Below, piece after piece: positions 56,114-64,000 of a stretch of 64,000 bases of DNA. Position numbers and translations under genes: made by a program. Numbering within the stretch: position 1 is the first letter of the stretch; each line of letters opens with the position of its first letter. The notes below the pieces were generated by a model that had not been told where the DNA came from, did no database searches, and saw nothing but the letters and a program-made list of their open reading frames with translations. The stretch comes from Vesta saturnalis (Eukaryota; Arthropoda; Insecta; Coleoptera; Lampyridae), in NCBI GenBank assembly GCA_036346205.1, contig JARFJB010000091.1, positions 2,671,501 to 2,735,500 of the forward strand, read 5' to 3'.

Positions 56114-56632
56114 ATGTCAATTACTCCAGTGCAAGACGATTGGAAGACTCCTGAAGTGTACCAACCACAAACCTTATTTCAAATTAGTACGCGACGGACA
56201 TGTCAATTAATTCCGAACTGGGTAAATTTTGAAAAGAAAGGAATACTACCGCCTTCCATAACATCAGTAGTGCGTATGCAATATGAAGATGTAAAGTGGG
56301 ATTCGGCATGGTTTGACACCTTGGGCAAGCGAATCTCTGACCACGTCTCGGGGAGTAGTTTGAAAGATTACTCTCACATAGTTGCGTTGTACATTCGCTA
56401 CCATCTGCTTGGTGGTATGTGTTTATGTTATGCATGTTACTCCACGTTGAAACCAGGAGATTACCGCGTGGTGGACCACCACACCCATATGGAGCGATGG
56501 ACAATGTTGTACTACCTTTCACATGATGAATATTGGTGCTCATCATGTAGAGCGCCATTAACCACTTTATATGATGTTTATGATGATGATTCTTGTTATT
56601 TGTGTGAGGAAGTATGTTATGTTGATTATTAA
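56114..56632 (+). CDS. Cys-rich putative zinc-binding Polinton protein, 172 aa
   Basis: Intact from ATG 56114. The N-terminal ~95 residues carry no recognised domain (RTCQLIPNWVNFEKKG, EDVKWDSAWFDTLGKR). The C-terminal part has Cys pairs at 103/105/108, 142/145 and 161/164/168 with His at 122, 123 and 125 (CLCYAC, then HHTHME, CSSC and CYLCEEVC), spacing that would allow two zinc sites in a RING- or treble-clef-like fold. I cannot assign it to a family. It lies just upstream of the BIR gene, so a host-interaction or ubiquitin-ligase role is conceivable but speculative. Confidence 0.55.
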   Translation: MSITPVQDDWKTPEVYQPQTLFQISTRRTCQLIPNWVNFEKKGILPPSITSVVRMQYEDVKWDSAWFDTLGKRISDHVSGSSLKDYSHIVALYIRYHLLGGMCLCYACYSTLKPGDYRVVDHHTHMERWTMLYYLSHDEYWCSSCRAPLTTLYDVYDDDSCYLCEEVCYVDY

Positions 56633-56710
56633 TACTTTGTTTTGCTGTCTATATATTGTATGTAATAAAATATTTTATGCCAGTCGCTTAGTTTATCCTC
56701 TAGTGAAAAC

Positions 56711-57070
56711 ATGTGCGACGTGCCACCGAACTTTTATTATCCTCAGTATTACAATTGTTTCGATAAACGATTACTAACGTATCGAACATGGTCTGGAGTT
56801 CACTCGCCCTCATCGTTTGCTGCAGCAGGATTCATTTCCACATCTTCAGACGATACGGTTGAATGTTTCATGTGTGGGGTTAGAATAAACCGATGGCAGC
56901 CAGATGTCAATCCGTTACAGGAGCATCTCCGATGGGCACCACATTGCACGTATGCTCAGCTCCTCGCACCACGTCCGCGCAGATGTACTGAAACGGAAGT
57001 GGAGAGGACCTTTTGCACGTGTACTAAATCAAAATGTTTTATTCCTAAAGAAAATCATATATCTGAGTAA
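56711..57070 (+). CDS. BIR-domain (IAP-like) protein, 119 aa
   Basis: A single baculovirus-IAP-repeat domain, intact from ATG 56711. It has the expected YRTWSG start, SFAAAGFIS and the zinc site C52-x2-C55-x16-H72-x6-C79 (ECFMCG ... EHLRWAPHC), plus the usual W62 and DVNPL. There is no RING; the tail (CTCTKSKCFIP) has three Cys. BIR proteins bind and block caspases or pro-apoptotic peptides, so it probably delays host-cell death. The last ~100 bp lie in the right terminal inverted repeat; the left repeat carries only that 3' end. This places a host-interaction gene at the very edge of the element. Confidence 0.9.
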   Translation: MCDVPPNFYYPQYYNCFDKRLLTYRTWSGVHSPSSFAAAGFISTSSDDTVECFMCGVRINRWQPDVNPLQEHLRWAPHCTYAQLLAPRPRRCTETEVERTFCTCTKSKCFIPKENHISE

Positions 57071-57430
57071 TGTTTCTACATGTCTTTATTTCTACATGAA
57101 TTAAATGTATTAACATATAGTTTTTTTCTTTAATAATTATGCGTGAGCAAAAAACATACAAGTGGACAAAAACATACAAGTGAGGTGGCCTTGGGTAAGA
57201 GTAGCATTTGGGTGGTCTTTTGCGATAGTGGTAAAGTAGGTTACATGGATAACAATTGCAAAAACAATGTGAGAGTTGTTGACCTTGTGTTTGTGGTAAT
57301 GATATGTAATTAGGTAACACATTACGCTTTTTTGACCTTGGTACGGTGGGGACCTTGGTTTTGTGGCAACCTTGGAAATGTGGGACCTTGGAAATGTGGT
57401 GTGTTCTAGAAGTCTCCAATCTTACCTACT
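56969..57430. repeat. Polinton right terminal inverted repeat
   Basis: About 460 bp, reverse complement of 40219-40663. It carries one extra ~16-bp unit (ccttggtacggtgggg) near the tip relative to the left copy, plus scattered substitutions. It includes the 3' end of the BIR gene. Confidence 0.9.
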
Positions 57431-57540
57431 ATGCATGTATGTTGGGAATCTATGATTGTGGCTGAAGGAGCTTGGAAAGCTCAAGCAGTTCGGCCTCCCC
57501 CATGGGGAGGGAATGAAACACGCTGCCTTTTCCTTAGTTC
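57431..57540 (+). mobile_element. SINE, 3' portion after the Polinton
   Basis: Starts with the duplicated ATGCAT (57431-57436). gtatgttgggaatctatgat through gctgccttttccttag matches the reverse complement of 37033-37130, so it continues the SINE fragment at 40105-40218. Confidence 0.85.
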
Positions 57541-58640
57541 AATTTTAGAAATTTATTGTAGCCCATGGGCAAAACTCAGGTATCATCTTTAGCATGTGAA
57601 CACACTTTAGCTTTGAATTGTACTTAATTTTGCTACAATAATAATCCAGTGGAACCTGAAGTACACCCAGAGTAATCTAGTTACCTGATATACACTTAGT
57701 AGAAATACGAATATTTTGATCAAAATATTCTCTTTTATGAGAGAGCGGAGACGCTCCTAGTCCAGATATAAACTTCCTATTTTAGCTGACAATCGAACAG
57801 TCACATCAGTTTCGATATTAACTTCTTAGCTGAAACGAACTTAGCCGAACTACCTACCATAGAGGCAAAGAAAAACCTCCCTCATACCTTAGACAATGTT
57901 GGCAACCCTGCACGTTAGTCGAGAAACAAATCATTTAACGGAAAAACGAACCTGAGGCAAGATATGAATCACTACTTTTCTCCCTCTAATAGGTACTTCA
58001 ACCAATACAATTACCGTGTTAAAATCGATATAGCACAACAGGAACCACATTAACCAAGTTAGAGACCATCCGCTTTAGATATGACAAAAACCACTTTGAC
58101 CAAGACAACCACCTGACCTCAGGCTTCAATGGTACTAATACCATTAAAGTATTAGAACTTTATATAAAAGCAATCCTTTATTTAAAGTTGTGCATTTAGT
58201 TGGTAAATCTGACCGATATTAAAAAATTGTTGTAGCCATGCTGTACATTGCATCATTTCCGCTAATATTTTTTGCGCTGTTTCAAGCTTTCCTATCCTAG
58301 CGAAGTTTCTTATACAGTGTGGAACGATCAAATGGAATAAATTCATTATTGCAATTATTGTGCATTAAAAAAAAGGGGCTTGTGGTACATAATTTAAACG
58401 TCTCTTCATTGTTTATCAAAAATGTTTTTCTTTTCGAACCTATTGCAAAAATTAATAAAAAAAGAAATAAAATCATCTGATTGACGACATGTGCTACAAC
58501 ACATTTAAAACTTAATAACTAGTACCCTTTAGTTCTTGCTAATGTAAAAAACAAAAACAAATATGAATCTTAATGCAGATGTTCAAAATGCTGGACTCGA
58601 ACGTCTTGGCAACATCCTAATCTTAAATAAAACTGCCCTC
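57541..58640. other. Intergenic, no feature seen
   Basis: No coding or repeat feature recognised on either strand. Confidence 0.4.
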
Positions 58641-59310
58641 TAACGTTGTTCAACGTCTATGGTGTGAACTACCTAATCGCAAGCAAATCTAGTGGTTTAA
58701 ATTTGTTCCACCATACTTTTCACATAACCCCGTAAGAAGAAGTCTAATAGCATAAGATTAGGTAATGTAACCGTGCTCCATTTTGCTGGAACCATACCAT
58801 ATTCCTGGAACTTGTGGGTTTGCCAAAGTTGGAACGAATATATTTTGAAGCACTGCTACATAATTATCTTTATCTATCCATTGAGATCAATAAAATATGG
58901 ACAAATGACATTGTTTCTAATTATCCCTGCCCAAGCATTAACCTGTTCAGGGTATTGCGTATGCGTATTCTCTCATCCAGTGAGGATTATCTAAAGACCA
59001 GTAAAATTTCACAATCAGCATGTGCCTGAAATGTAAAAGTGCACTTATCAGAAAATAAAACAATTGTTATCTAACATTTCCATCATTTGTTCACAAAAAT
59101 ACGTTCTTTTATCAAAATCGTTTTCCATAAGCTCCCTCCTGAGTTGATATCATTTTATAGGAATGCAGTTTTATTTTCTTTTAATATTCGAGTAACTGGT
59201 GATTAGATAATATCCAATGTTACGACTGCTTGTCGAATCGAAGTGTGTGGGTTTTTTTCCAACTGAAGTACTACATCTAATTTTGTATTACAAGTGTTTT
59301 GTCACTGTGG
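58640..59310 (-). pseudogene. Mariner transposase relic
   Basis: On the minus strand, 59010-58860 reads in one frame ENTHTQYPEQVNAWAGII then IRNNVICPYFIDLNG. This is the central DDE region of Tc1/mariner transposases. Further pieces (FQQ-type near 58780 and an N-terminal block near 59250) are visible only with frameshifts. No inverted repeats found. A heavily decayed copy of yet another mariner subfamily. Confidence 0.6.
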
Positions 59311-59439
59311 TCTCATATTAGTTGAGTTGGTAAGCCTATTTTCACAGTATTGTTTTTGTAGCGCGACGGTTCGGGAGCGGACTCTGCTCCCATCAACAGG
59401 CTGACTACTGAGAACGACTGATTTTGCACTTGAGTCGAA

Positions 59440-59535
59440 TTCATTTCTTATTATTTTTTTCTCAAGCACTTGACTCGCCTCAGATTGGAACTTGGTATTG
59501 GTCTGACACCCTAACCGCCGAGCCACTGAGTAATC
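59440..59535 (-). mobile_element. tRNA-like SINE head
   Basis: On the minus strand, ctcagtggctcggcggttag fits box A and aagttccaatctgaggcg fits a weakened box B at the usual distance. It is a tRNA-derived SINE or tRNA pseudogene, different from the SINE at 37 kb. The 3' end was not located. Confidence 0.4.
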
Positions 59536-59923
59536 TAACCTATATTATTTAGAACCTAACAATGCGCCTAAGCTCTTTGTGCAATATTGGGGTCCATATG
59601 GGTTTCATTTGTACACTAGCTTGGCTTTTTTGAGTTTCCAGTGAGTTGTATACTCGTCCTTTGCCACTATCTGTAGGTATTAATAGTAATTTTTAGAGTG
59701 TTAGAGTGAATGTCGTCAATCAGATGACTTTATTATTTTTTGTGTTAATTTTATAGATTTGAAAAGAATAAAATTTTTGAATAGACAATAAAGAGACTTT
59801 TAAATAATGTTTCACTAGGCACTACTTTCCATTAAAAAATTTGGGGGTTATAACTGTCACTTGAAGGGATGAAATTTTTTCGTTGCAGGATGGCATTTCC
59901 TAATCCTAATCTAACATTCGAGG
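59536..59923. other. No feature seen
   Basis: AT-rich spacer before the gag-like gene. Confidence 0.4.
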
Positions 59924-60712
59924 TTGAGAGCTCGATTCGAAAAGATCAACTTTAGATCAACTAGCCAGTCTATTTGGACCAAAAAAGATGTCGTCGTTTT
60001 TACGACGATGAAGCCGAACATCAACAGGCGCCGCTACCAGCAGTACCTGGAGGAGATGGTAGCCCGGGGAGAGCCGCTGTCACCGACGGCGGCCCAGGAG
60101 TTGCAGGAGCTCCAGATACCGCCAGCGATACCGTCACTGCTCGATGTTCCGTTCGAGAGAGCGAGCAGTGACGCGCCATCTGCCACCACCGCACAGAAGA
60201 GAAGGCGTCACGCACAGCGTTTCTGCAGGGTGGCAGTACGCTGTGTTAAGTCCGCCGGCGATCACCACAGCAGTGAATGCACTAAACCCCGTACAGACCG
60301 GGAAAAGTGTGTGAACTGCGATGGGGACCACCCCGCCAGCTACAGGGGATGCCGGAAGTTCCCTCGACCTCCGCAACGGGAGAAGACGGAAGTGCAGCAG
60401 AGACCGAAGAGGACACCGCCGACGGCGGGGCCTTCTTCAACCCGGACCGGCGTCAGTTACGCCCGAGCGACAGCAGGCAAGGTTGAGAAGGCGGAAGTAC
60501 CGAGAACGGCTCCCGCCGCTGTCGTTACCCCGCCTACCCAACCCGCCTTAGGGTTCGACGCCATATTGGGCCTCCTTGGAGGTCTCGATATGGAGAATGC
60601 CCTTCCTGTCATCCGTAAGGTGGCAGCGGCGCTGGATCAGGCACAAACTGCGATGGACCTGTGGGGAGTGATCCTCACGCACGGTTCAGAGGTGGTTGCC
60701 CTTTTCGAGTAA
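59924..60712 (+). pseudogene. Non-LTR (Jockey-like) retrotransposon gag fragment
   Basis: A GC-rich island in AT-rich DNA encoding ~235 residues from ATG 60008 (MKPNINRRRYQQYLEEMVAR). A retroviral-type zinc-knuckle region lies at ~95-140: CVKSAGDHHSSEC, where the second Cys of the first knuckle is Ser, then CVNCDGDHPASYRGC, which is complete. A Pro-rich segment with the conserved GVSYARAT follows, then a C-terminal helical part (DAILGLLGGLDMENALPVI) ending TAA at 60712. This is the gag (ORF1) pattern of insect Jockey-type LINEs, but the N-terminal half does not look like the usual domain and no ORF2 follows, so it is a truncated or rearranged copy. The open frame and codon use could also suit a domesticated gag gene. 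Confidence 0.6.
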
Positions 60713-61389
60713 TCACACAAAGGTCCGGAGCGAAGTCTGGTGCCCCAGATAAGTATATAGTATCGACAATTTAATTTATTCTGTTCTGTTAAAACCGACA
60801 ATGTTTCTCACAACTAATACATGTTTCTATTTATTTCAGATACGCAGGGCATCAGCAACCAGCCACAACCGAGCTACAACAGGACAGTCCACATCTCCAA
60901 CATCCAAAAACACCACATCTCCACAACACATCTTTTTTTTTACGAACGACCAACAATGCTAAGCACAACACTGTCAACAGGCAATCCACAACACCCACAA
61001 CCCAACAACTCTACAATCCACGCGCTGAAGAGGAAAAAGATTCCTGAGCAGCGCACCACCAACACAACAATATACACATTTATTATTATATTTTAGTTTT
61101 AAGTGTGATATGTATATACAAAATGAATTGTTAATATCTAAAATTTGTAATAAACTTTGTTGAACTGAATTGAAGCCTAATCTAAAATTAACGTGTTTCA
61201 GAATTTTTTTTATAAAAATGCACAATACTAGAAATAATGAATTTATCTCACACTGTTTAGATTAAATCTTGAATAATTTAATCTAGGACATTTACATTTA
61301 GTCCTTGTATTATTCATAATGTATGTTTAGTGAATTTTTTTAATAAAAATAATTCTACTTACGAGCGACCAATTACATAACTTTCGGGG
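60713..61389. other. Downstream region of the gag fragment
   Basis: Starts with the gag 3' flank. A possible splice acceptor (tttctatttatttcag) ends at 60839, and ACA-rich sequence follows, with aataaa at 61149. It could be a 3' UTR of a gag-derived transcript. No further gene. Confidence 0.3.
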
Positions 61390-61419
61390 TTGAACTACTT
61401 TTTTCCAGGACGAGCTATT

Positions 61420-61531
61420 GCGCGTCCGTGCGTGTGCGTAGGAGCGCCCGCGCGTGCGTGTGGGTATGTGGGTGGCGTGCGTGGTGCGTGCGTGGGTGCG
61501 TGCGTGCGTGCGTGTATTTGTATGTGCCTGT

Positions 61532-61572
<41 letters not shown>

Positions 61573-61815
61573 TAGGTACTTGCGGGCGTGCGTATGAGTG
61601 TGCGTGTGTGCGTGTATGTGTGCGTGTGTGCCTGCAGGCAGGCATGCGTTCGTGGGTGTGCGTGTTTAGAAGTGTATTTGTGTGCGTGCGTACGAAGGTA
61701 CCTGTGGGCGGGCGTATGTGCATGCATGCGTGCGGTCGTGCGGGCGTGGATGCATACGTGCGTGTGTGTGTGTGTGTGTGTGTTAGTGTGTTTGTACATG
61801 TGTGTATGTGTGTAT
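61420..61815. repeat. GT/GC-rich minisatellite
   Basis: Runs of gtgcgtgcgtgcgtg, a pure gtgtgt block (~61533-61570) and tgcgtgtgtgcgtgt variants. Open on both strands and not coding. It heads a third copy of the repeat seen at 20.4 and 29.6 kb. Confidence 0.85.
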
Positions 61816-62540
61816 TAGCGGCGAAGACGGGGTTTATTAGCGGCAGTTTTTGATTTTTATCAAATATTTCTGAAACAGTTGTATATCTTAAGGATATAAA
61901 AATACCAACATATAGACCTTAAACATATGTATTAATTCTGTTCTATCCAATGTTTTAATGAGACGTGCAAAAATTCTTAAGACAGAATTTAAGTGTTAGT
62001 ACAACATTTTTCAAGACCTGAATAAAGATTAATATATAAGAAAATGTGTAGACATATTGTTTAAAGAAACTTTAATTTTATATAACTCTTTTTTACAAAG
62101 TCTTTTAATATAAATTAAAGTACAAAAGTTAATGAAATAGGATTAAAAATGCTTGAATTTAATTATCGGTATTTCATAGAAGCGGGCGGTTTTGAATTTT
62201 AAGTTAGCTCCTATATGTCTAACAACGTCTATTTCACATGAAGTTTAATATAAATTAAAGTACAAAAGTTAATGAAATAGGATTAAAAATGCTTGAATTT
62301 AATTATCGGTATTTCATAGAAGCGGGCGGTTTTGAATTTTAAGTTAGCTCCTATATGTCTAACAACGTCTATTTCACATGAAGTTTTAAACGTCCATCTG
62401 CAATGATTATTGTTTTTTGTTTTTTACAATGTTACCTATTTTTGTTATGAACGTATTAAAAATAGACTGCATAATTATCCTAAATAAAGATATTATTGAA
62501 ATTATTTCATTTCTTTTAATTTTAACTTGGCGGGCGGAAA
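61815..62540. repeat. Microsatellite-headed interspersed repeat, copy at 61.8 kb
   Basis: Blocks in the same order as elsewhere: ggcagtttttgatttttatc, aatatttctgaaacagtt, gatataaaaataccaacat, gaatttaagtgttagta, agttagctcctatatgtct, atttcatttcttttaatttt, then gtgtgttgttgcacaccaga. An internal exact tandem duplication lies at 62104-62383. Confidence 0.65.
62104..62383. repeat. Exact 140-bp tandem duplication
   Basis: Units 62104-62243 and 62244-62383 are identical by eye (tttaatataaattaaagtac ... cacatgaag). Confidence 0.9.
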
Positions 62541-63669
62541 ATTTGTGTGTTGTTGCACACCAGATATGCTTATTAATCAGAGAGATAATCAAACCCAAAC
62601 TGACATATCATTTGTTGTTAAAAAAATCGTAGTTGCTGATGGTTATGTTGAAAACTATCTTAACAACAATATAAATATTGCGGAAAATATTTTACAACGT
62701 AGTGTAGAATCGAATATTTATAAATCTTCAACATTGATTCCAAACAATTTCACTTAGCGATCGAATGAGTGTAATACTTTACATAATTTCGTTAATTGTA
62801 AAAATCTACATGTAAACGTAACCATTAATAATTAAATTCCATTTTGTGTTTGTTCCAGATTTTACTTACTGTCACTTTTAATGCCACCGATATTAAATAG
62901 TATATTCAAGGTACTGAAGTACAAACTTGAATTACTTACCAATCAAGGGCTTAAAACGTACCATGCTGGTATATACGCTATTTTATGCACGGAAGGGATG
63001 AAAACTTAGAAATTTACATAAAATTACACAAAAAATGACGTTTAACATTGCAATTGTTTCCAGTTTTGTGTTGCGATTTTATAACAGCAAATATTTGACG
63101 ATTCTCAAAATAACACTACAATCAAGTTTATTTAATGTCATGTTATATTAATAGTATCTGACAGATCTTCCAACTTCAGTTGCAAACGTATTTTATAATA
63201 TTATTTCAATATACTCTGTTCCATCTTATTTTGCACTAGAGCACGCTATGGAAATCTAGGGAGAGTGTGGTATCACTGTCAAATGAACAAAACTAATAGG
63301 AATGTCTTCTATTTTTTCACTATTCTAAAATAAAAAAGAGGTGACAAATATGCAGGACATCTAGAGCGCAATCTCATAACTAATCTAATGTAAACACTTG
63401 CTTTTGTGACAAAATTTACCTACTGCATTTTTCTCTTTCTTTTCTTGGCTATTAAAGATGGCGTAGAGGTACGTTTATATGCAAACGTAATTCTTCGGTC
63501 GCAAAGTCAAGAGGTAACCAAAACATCAACATGTATACAATTAATTTAACCTATCCTGGAAAGTCACATCGCTTTTTCATAAGTAATCCAATGTGAAGAT
63601 TTGCATTCGTGATCAAATTTCATGTCATGGCTACTTTCGCATTCAAGACCTCAGGCCAAACAGTGGTTT
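62541..63669. other. AT-rich stretch, no feature seen
   Basis: No coding or repeat feature supported. Confidence 0.4.
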
Positions 63670-63910
63670 CTTACCACAACTTCATTATACCATTAGAAGA
63701 ATCTACATCCACTACATCACTATCTGAATCCTCCTAGTGCTATAATAACAGGTGGGACATTTTCAAATGAAAAATTTCTCATATGTTCCTCCCAATCATT
63801 TGAAATAGTCTTTTCCGTATGCCAACAAAGGTTTTGATACATTGTAGGAGAACATTTGGATAAAGCGTCGAGCCATAATTTCTGAACCTAATCTTTCGAT
63901 GACGGTTCAG
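63670..63910 (-). pseudogene. Possible transposase C-terminal relic
   Basis: The minus strand reads, with frame changes, VQKLWLDALSKCSPTMYQN, then LCWHTEKTISNDWEEHM and FENVPPVIIALG. This resembles C-terminal tails of domesticated or pogo-like DDE proteins in insects. Weak; function and family are uncertain. Confidence 0.25.
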
Positions 63911-64000
63911 AACTTATTTGCTTATTGTAATAATTTTTACAAAAACCTCATGCTATTTCAATAGGGCTATATCGACAATAATCAAACTTCATACCCGTGT

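Larger units (their letters stand above)
40219..57430. mobile_element. Polinton/Maverick-type virus-like element, 17.2 kb
   Basis: A self-synthesising DNA transposon or integrated adintovirus-like element. It has inverted termini (AGTAGGTAAG...CTTACCTACT), a 6-bp target duplication, and every hallmark gene: protein-primed family B polymerase, retrovirus-like integrase, adenain-like cysteine protease, FtsK/HerA packaging ATPase, major and minor capsid proteins, plus a PLA2 virion protein and a BIR protein. Genes lie in alternating blocks rather than one operon. Most hallmark genes are disrupted by single frameshifts and the polymerase by a deletion, so this copy cannot replicate on its own. 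The gene set matches arthropod Polintons and adintoviruses; calling it virus or transposon is a matter of definition. Confidence 0.95.

Noticed and set aside
55815..56210. 131-codon + strand frame inside the Polinton
   Set aside because: It spans an intergenic region with repeated words, begins inside the opposite gene and overlaps the start of the Cys-rich gene; no protein signature.
61390..61853. Overlapping open frames on both strands
   Set aside because: Same cause: GT/GC minisatellite without stops.

Overview
This is an AT-rich, intron-bearing eukaryotic (almost certainly insect or other arthropod) genomic window. No complete host gene can be recognised. Nearly all of it is layered mobile DNA: Tc1/mariner elements with very long inverted repeats, pogo/Tigger relics, LINE and LTR-retrotransposon fragments, tRNA-derived SINEs, foldback/MITE palindromes, microsatellites and minisatellites. 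The long-TIR mariners carrying PRSPDLTP-type transposases and the Jockey-like gag are typical of arthropods.

The centrepiece is one Polinton/Maverick-type virus-like element (adintovirus-like gene content) at 40219-57430, 17,212 bp. It has ~445-460 bp terminal inverted repeats beginning AGTAGGTAAG, a 6-bp target duplication (ATGCAT), and sits inside an older SINE. A sister SINE at 37018-37404 supplies the empty site. Layout left to right: TIR; a spliced acidic Ser-rich protein (-); a protein of four short repeats (+); a protein-primed family B DNA polymerase (+); a minus-strand virion block read from 51104 down to 47406 (phospholipase-A2/minor virion protein, adenain-like protease, minor capsid, 53-aa Cys-rich ORF, major capsid, conserved ORF); then on + the packaging ATPase, a conserved 355-aa protein, a DKFGRH-type protein and a retrovirus-like integrase with chromodomain; then unknown minus-strand ORFs, a Cys-rich protein and a BIR (IAP-like) protein whose 3' end lies in the right TIR. 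Polymerase, both capsid genes, PLA2 protein, ATPase and two others carry frameshifts, a nonsense codon or a deletion (the polymerase lacks motif C), so this copy is a fossil. Integrase, BIR, the 355-aa and 147-aa ORFs and the 53-aa ORF are still open.

Region by region: 0.7-5.8 kb, long-TIR mariner A with a 1.2-kb insertion in one arm and a palindromic MITE abutting it; 7.3-8.0 kb, a small foldback and a LINE RT relic; 8.0-11.8 kb, degenerate satellite, mariner B and a dispersed repeat; 12.5-12.9 kb, a tRNA-Ala-like unit with a tandemly duplicated tail; 14.9-17.5 kb, mariner and pogo relics back to back; 18.2-22.8 kb, two foldback elements, the larger one with a 9-bp target duplication; 25.3-30.1 kb, dispersed duplications, tandem arrays and a GT-rich minisatellite; 31.1-34.8 kb, mariner C fused to an LTR-retrotransposon gag-protease fragment; 37-39.4 kb, SINE, mariner and pogo relics; 40.2-57.4 kb, the Polinton; 58.6-62.5 kb, a mariner relic, a SINE, a Jockey-like gag, a GT minisatellite and a repeat with an exact 140-bp tandem duplication.
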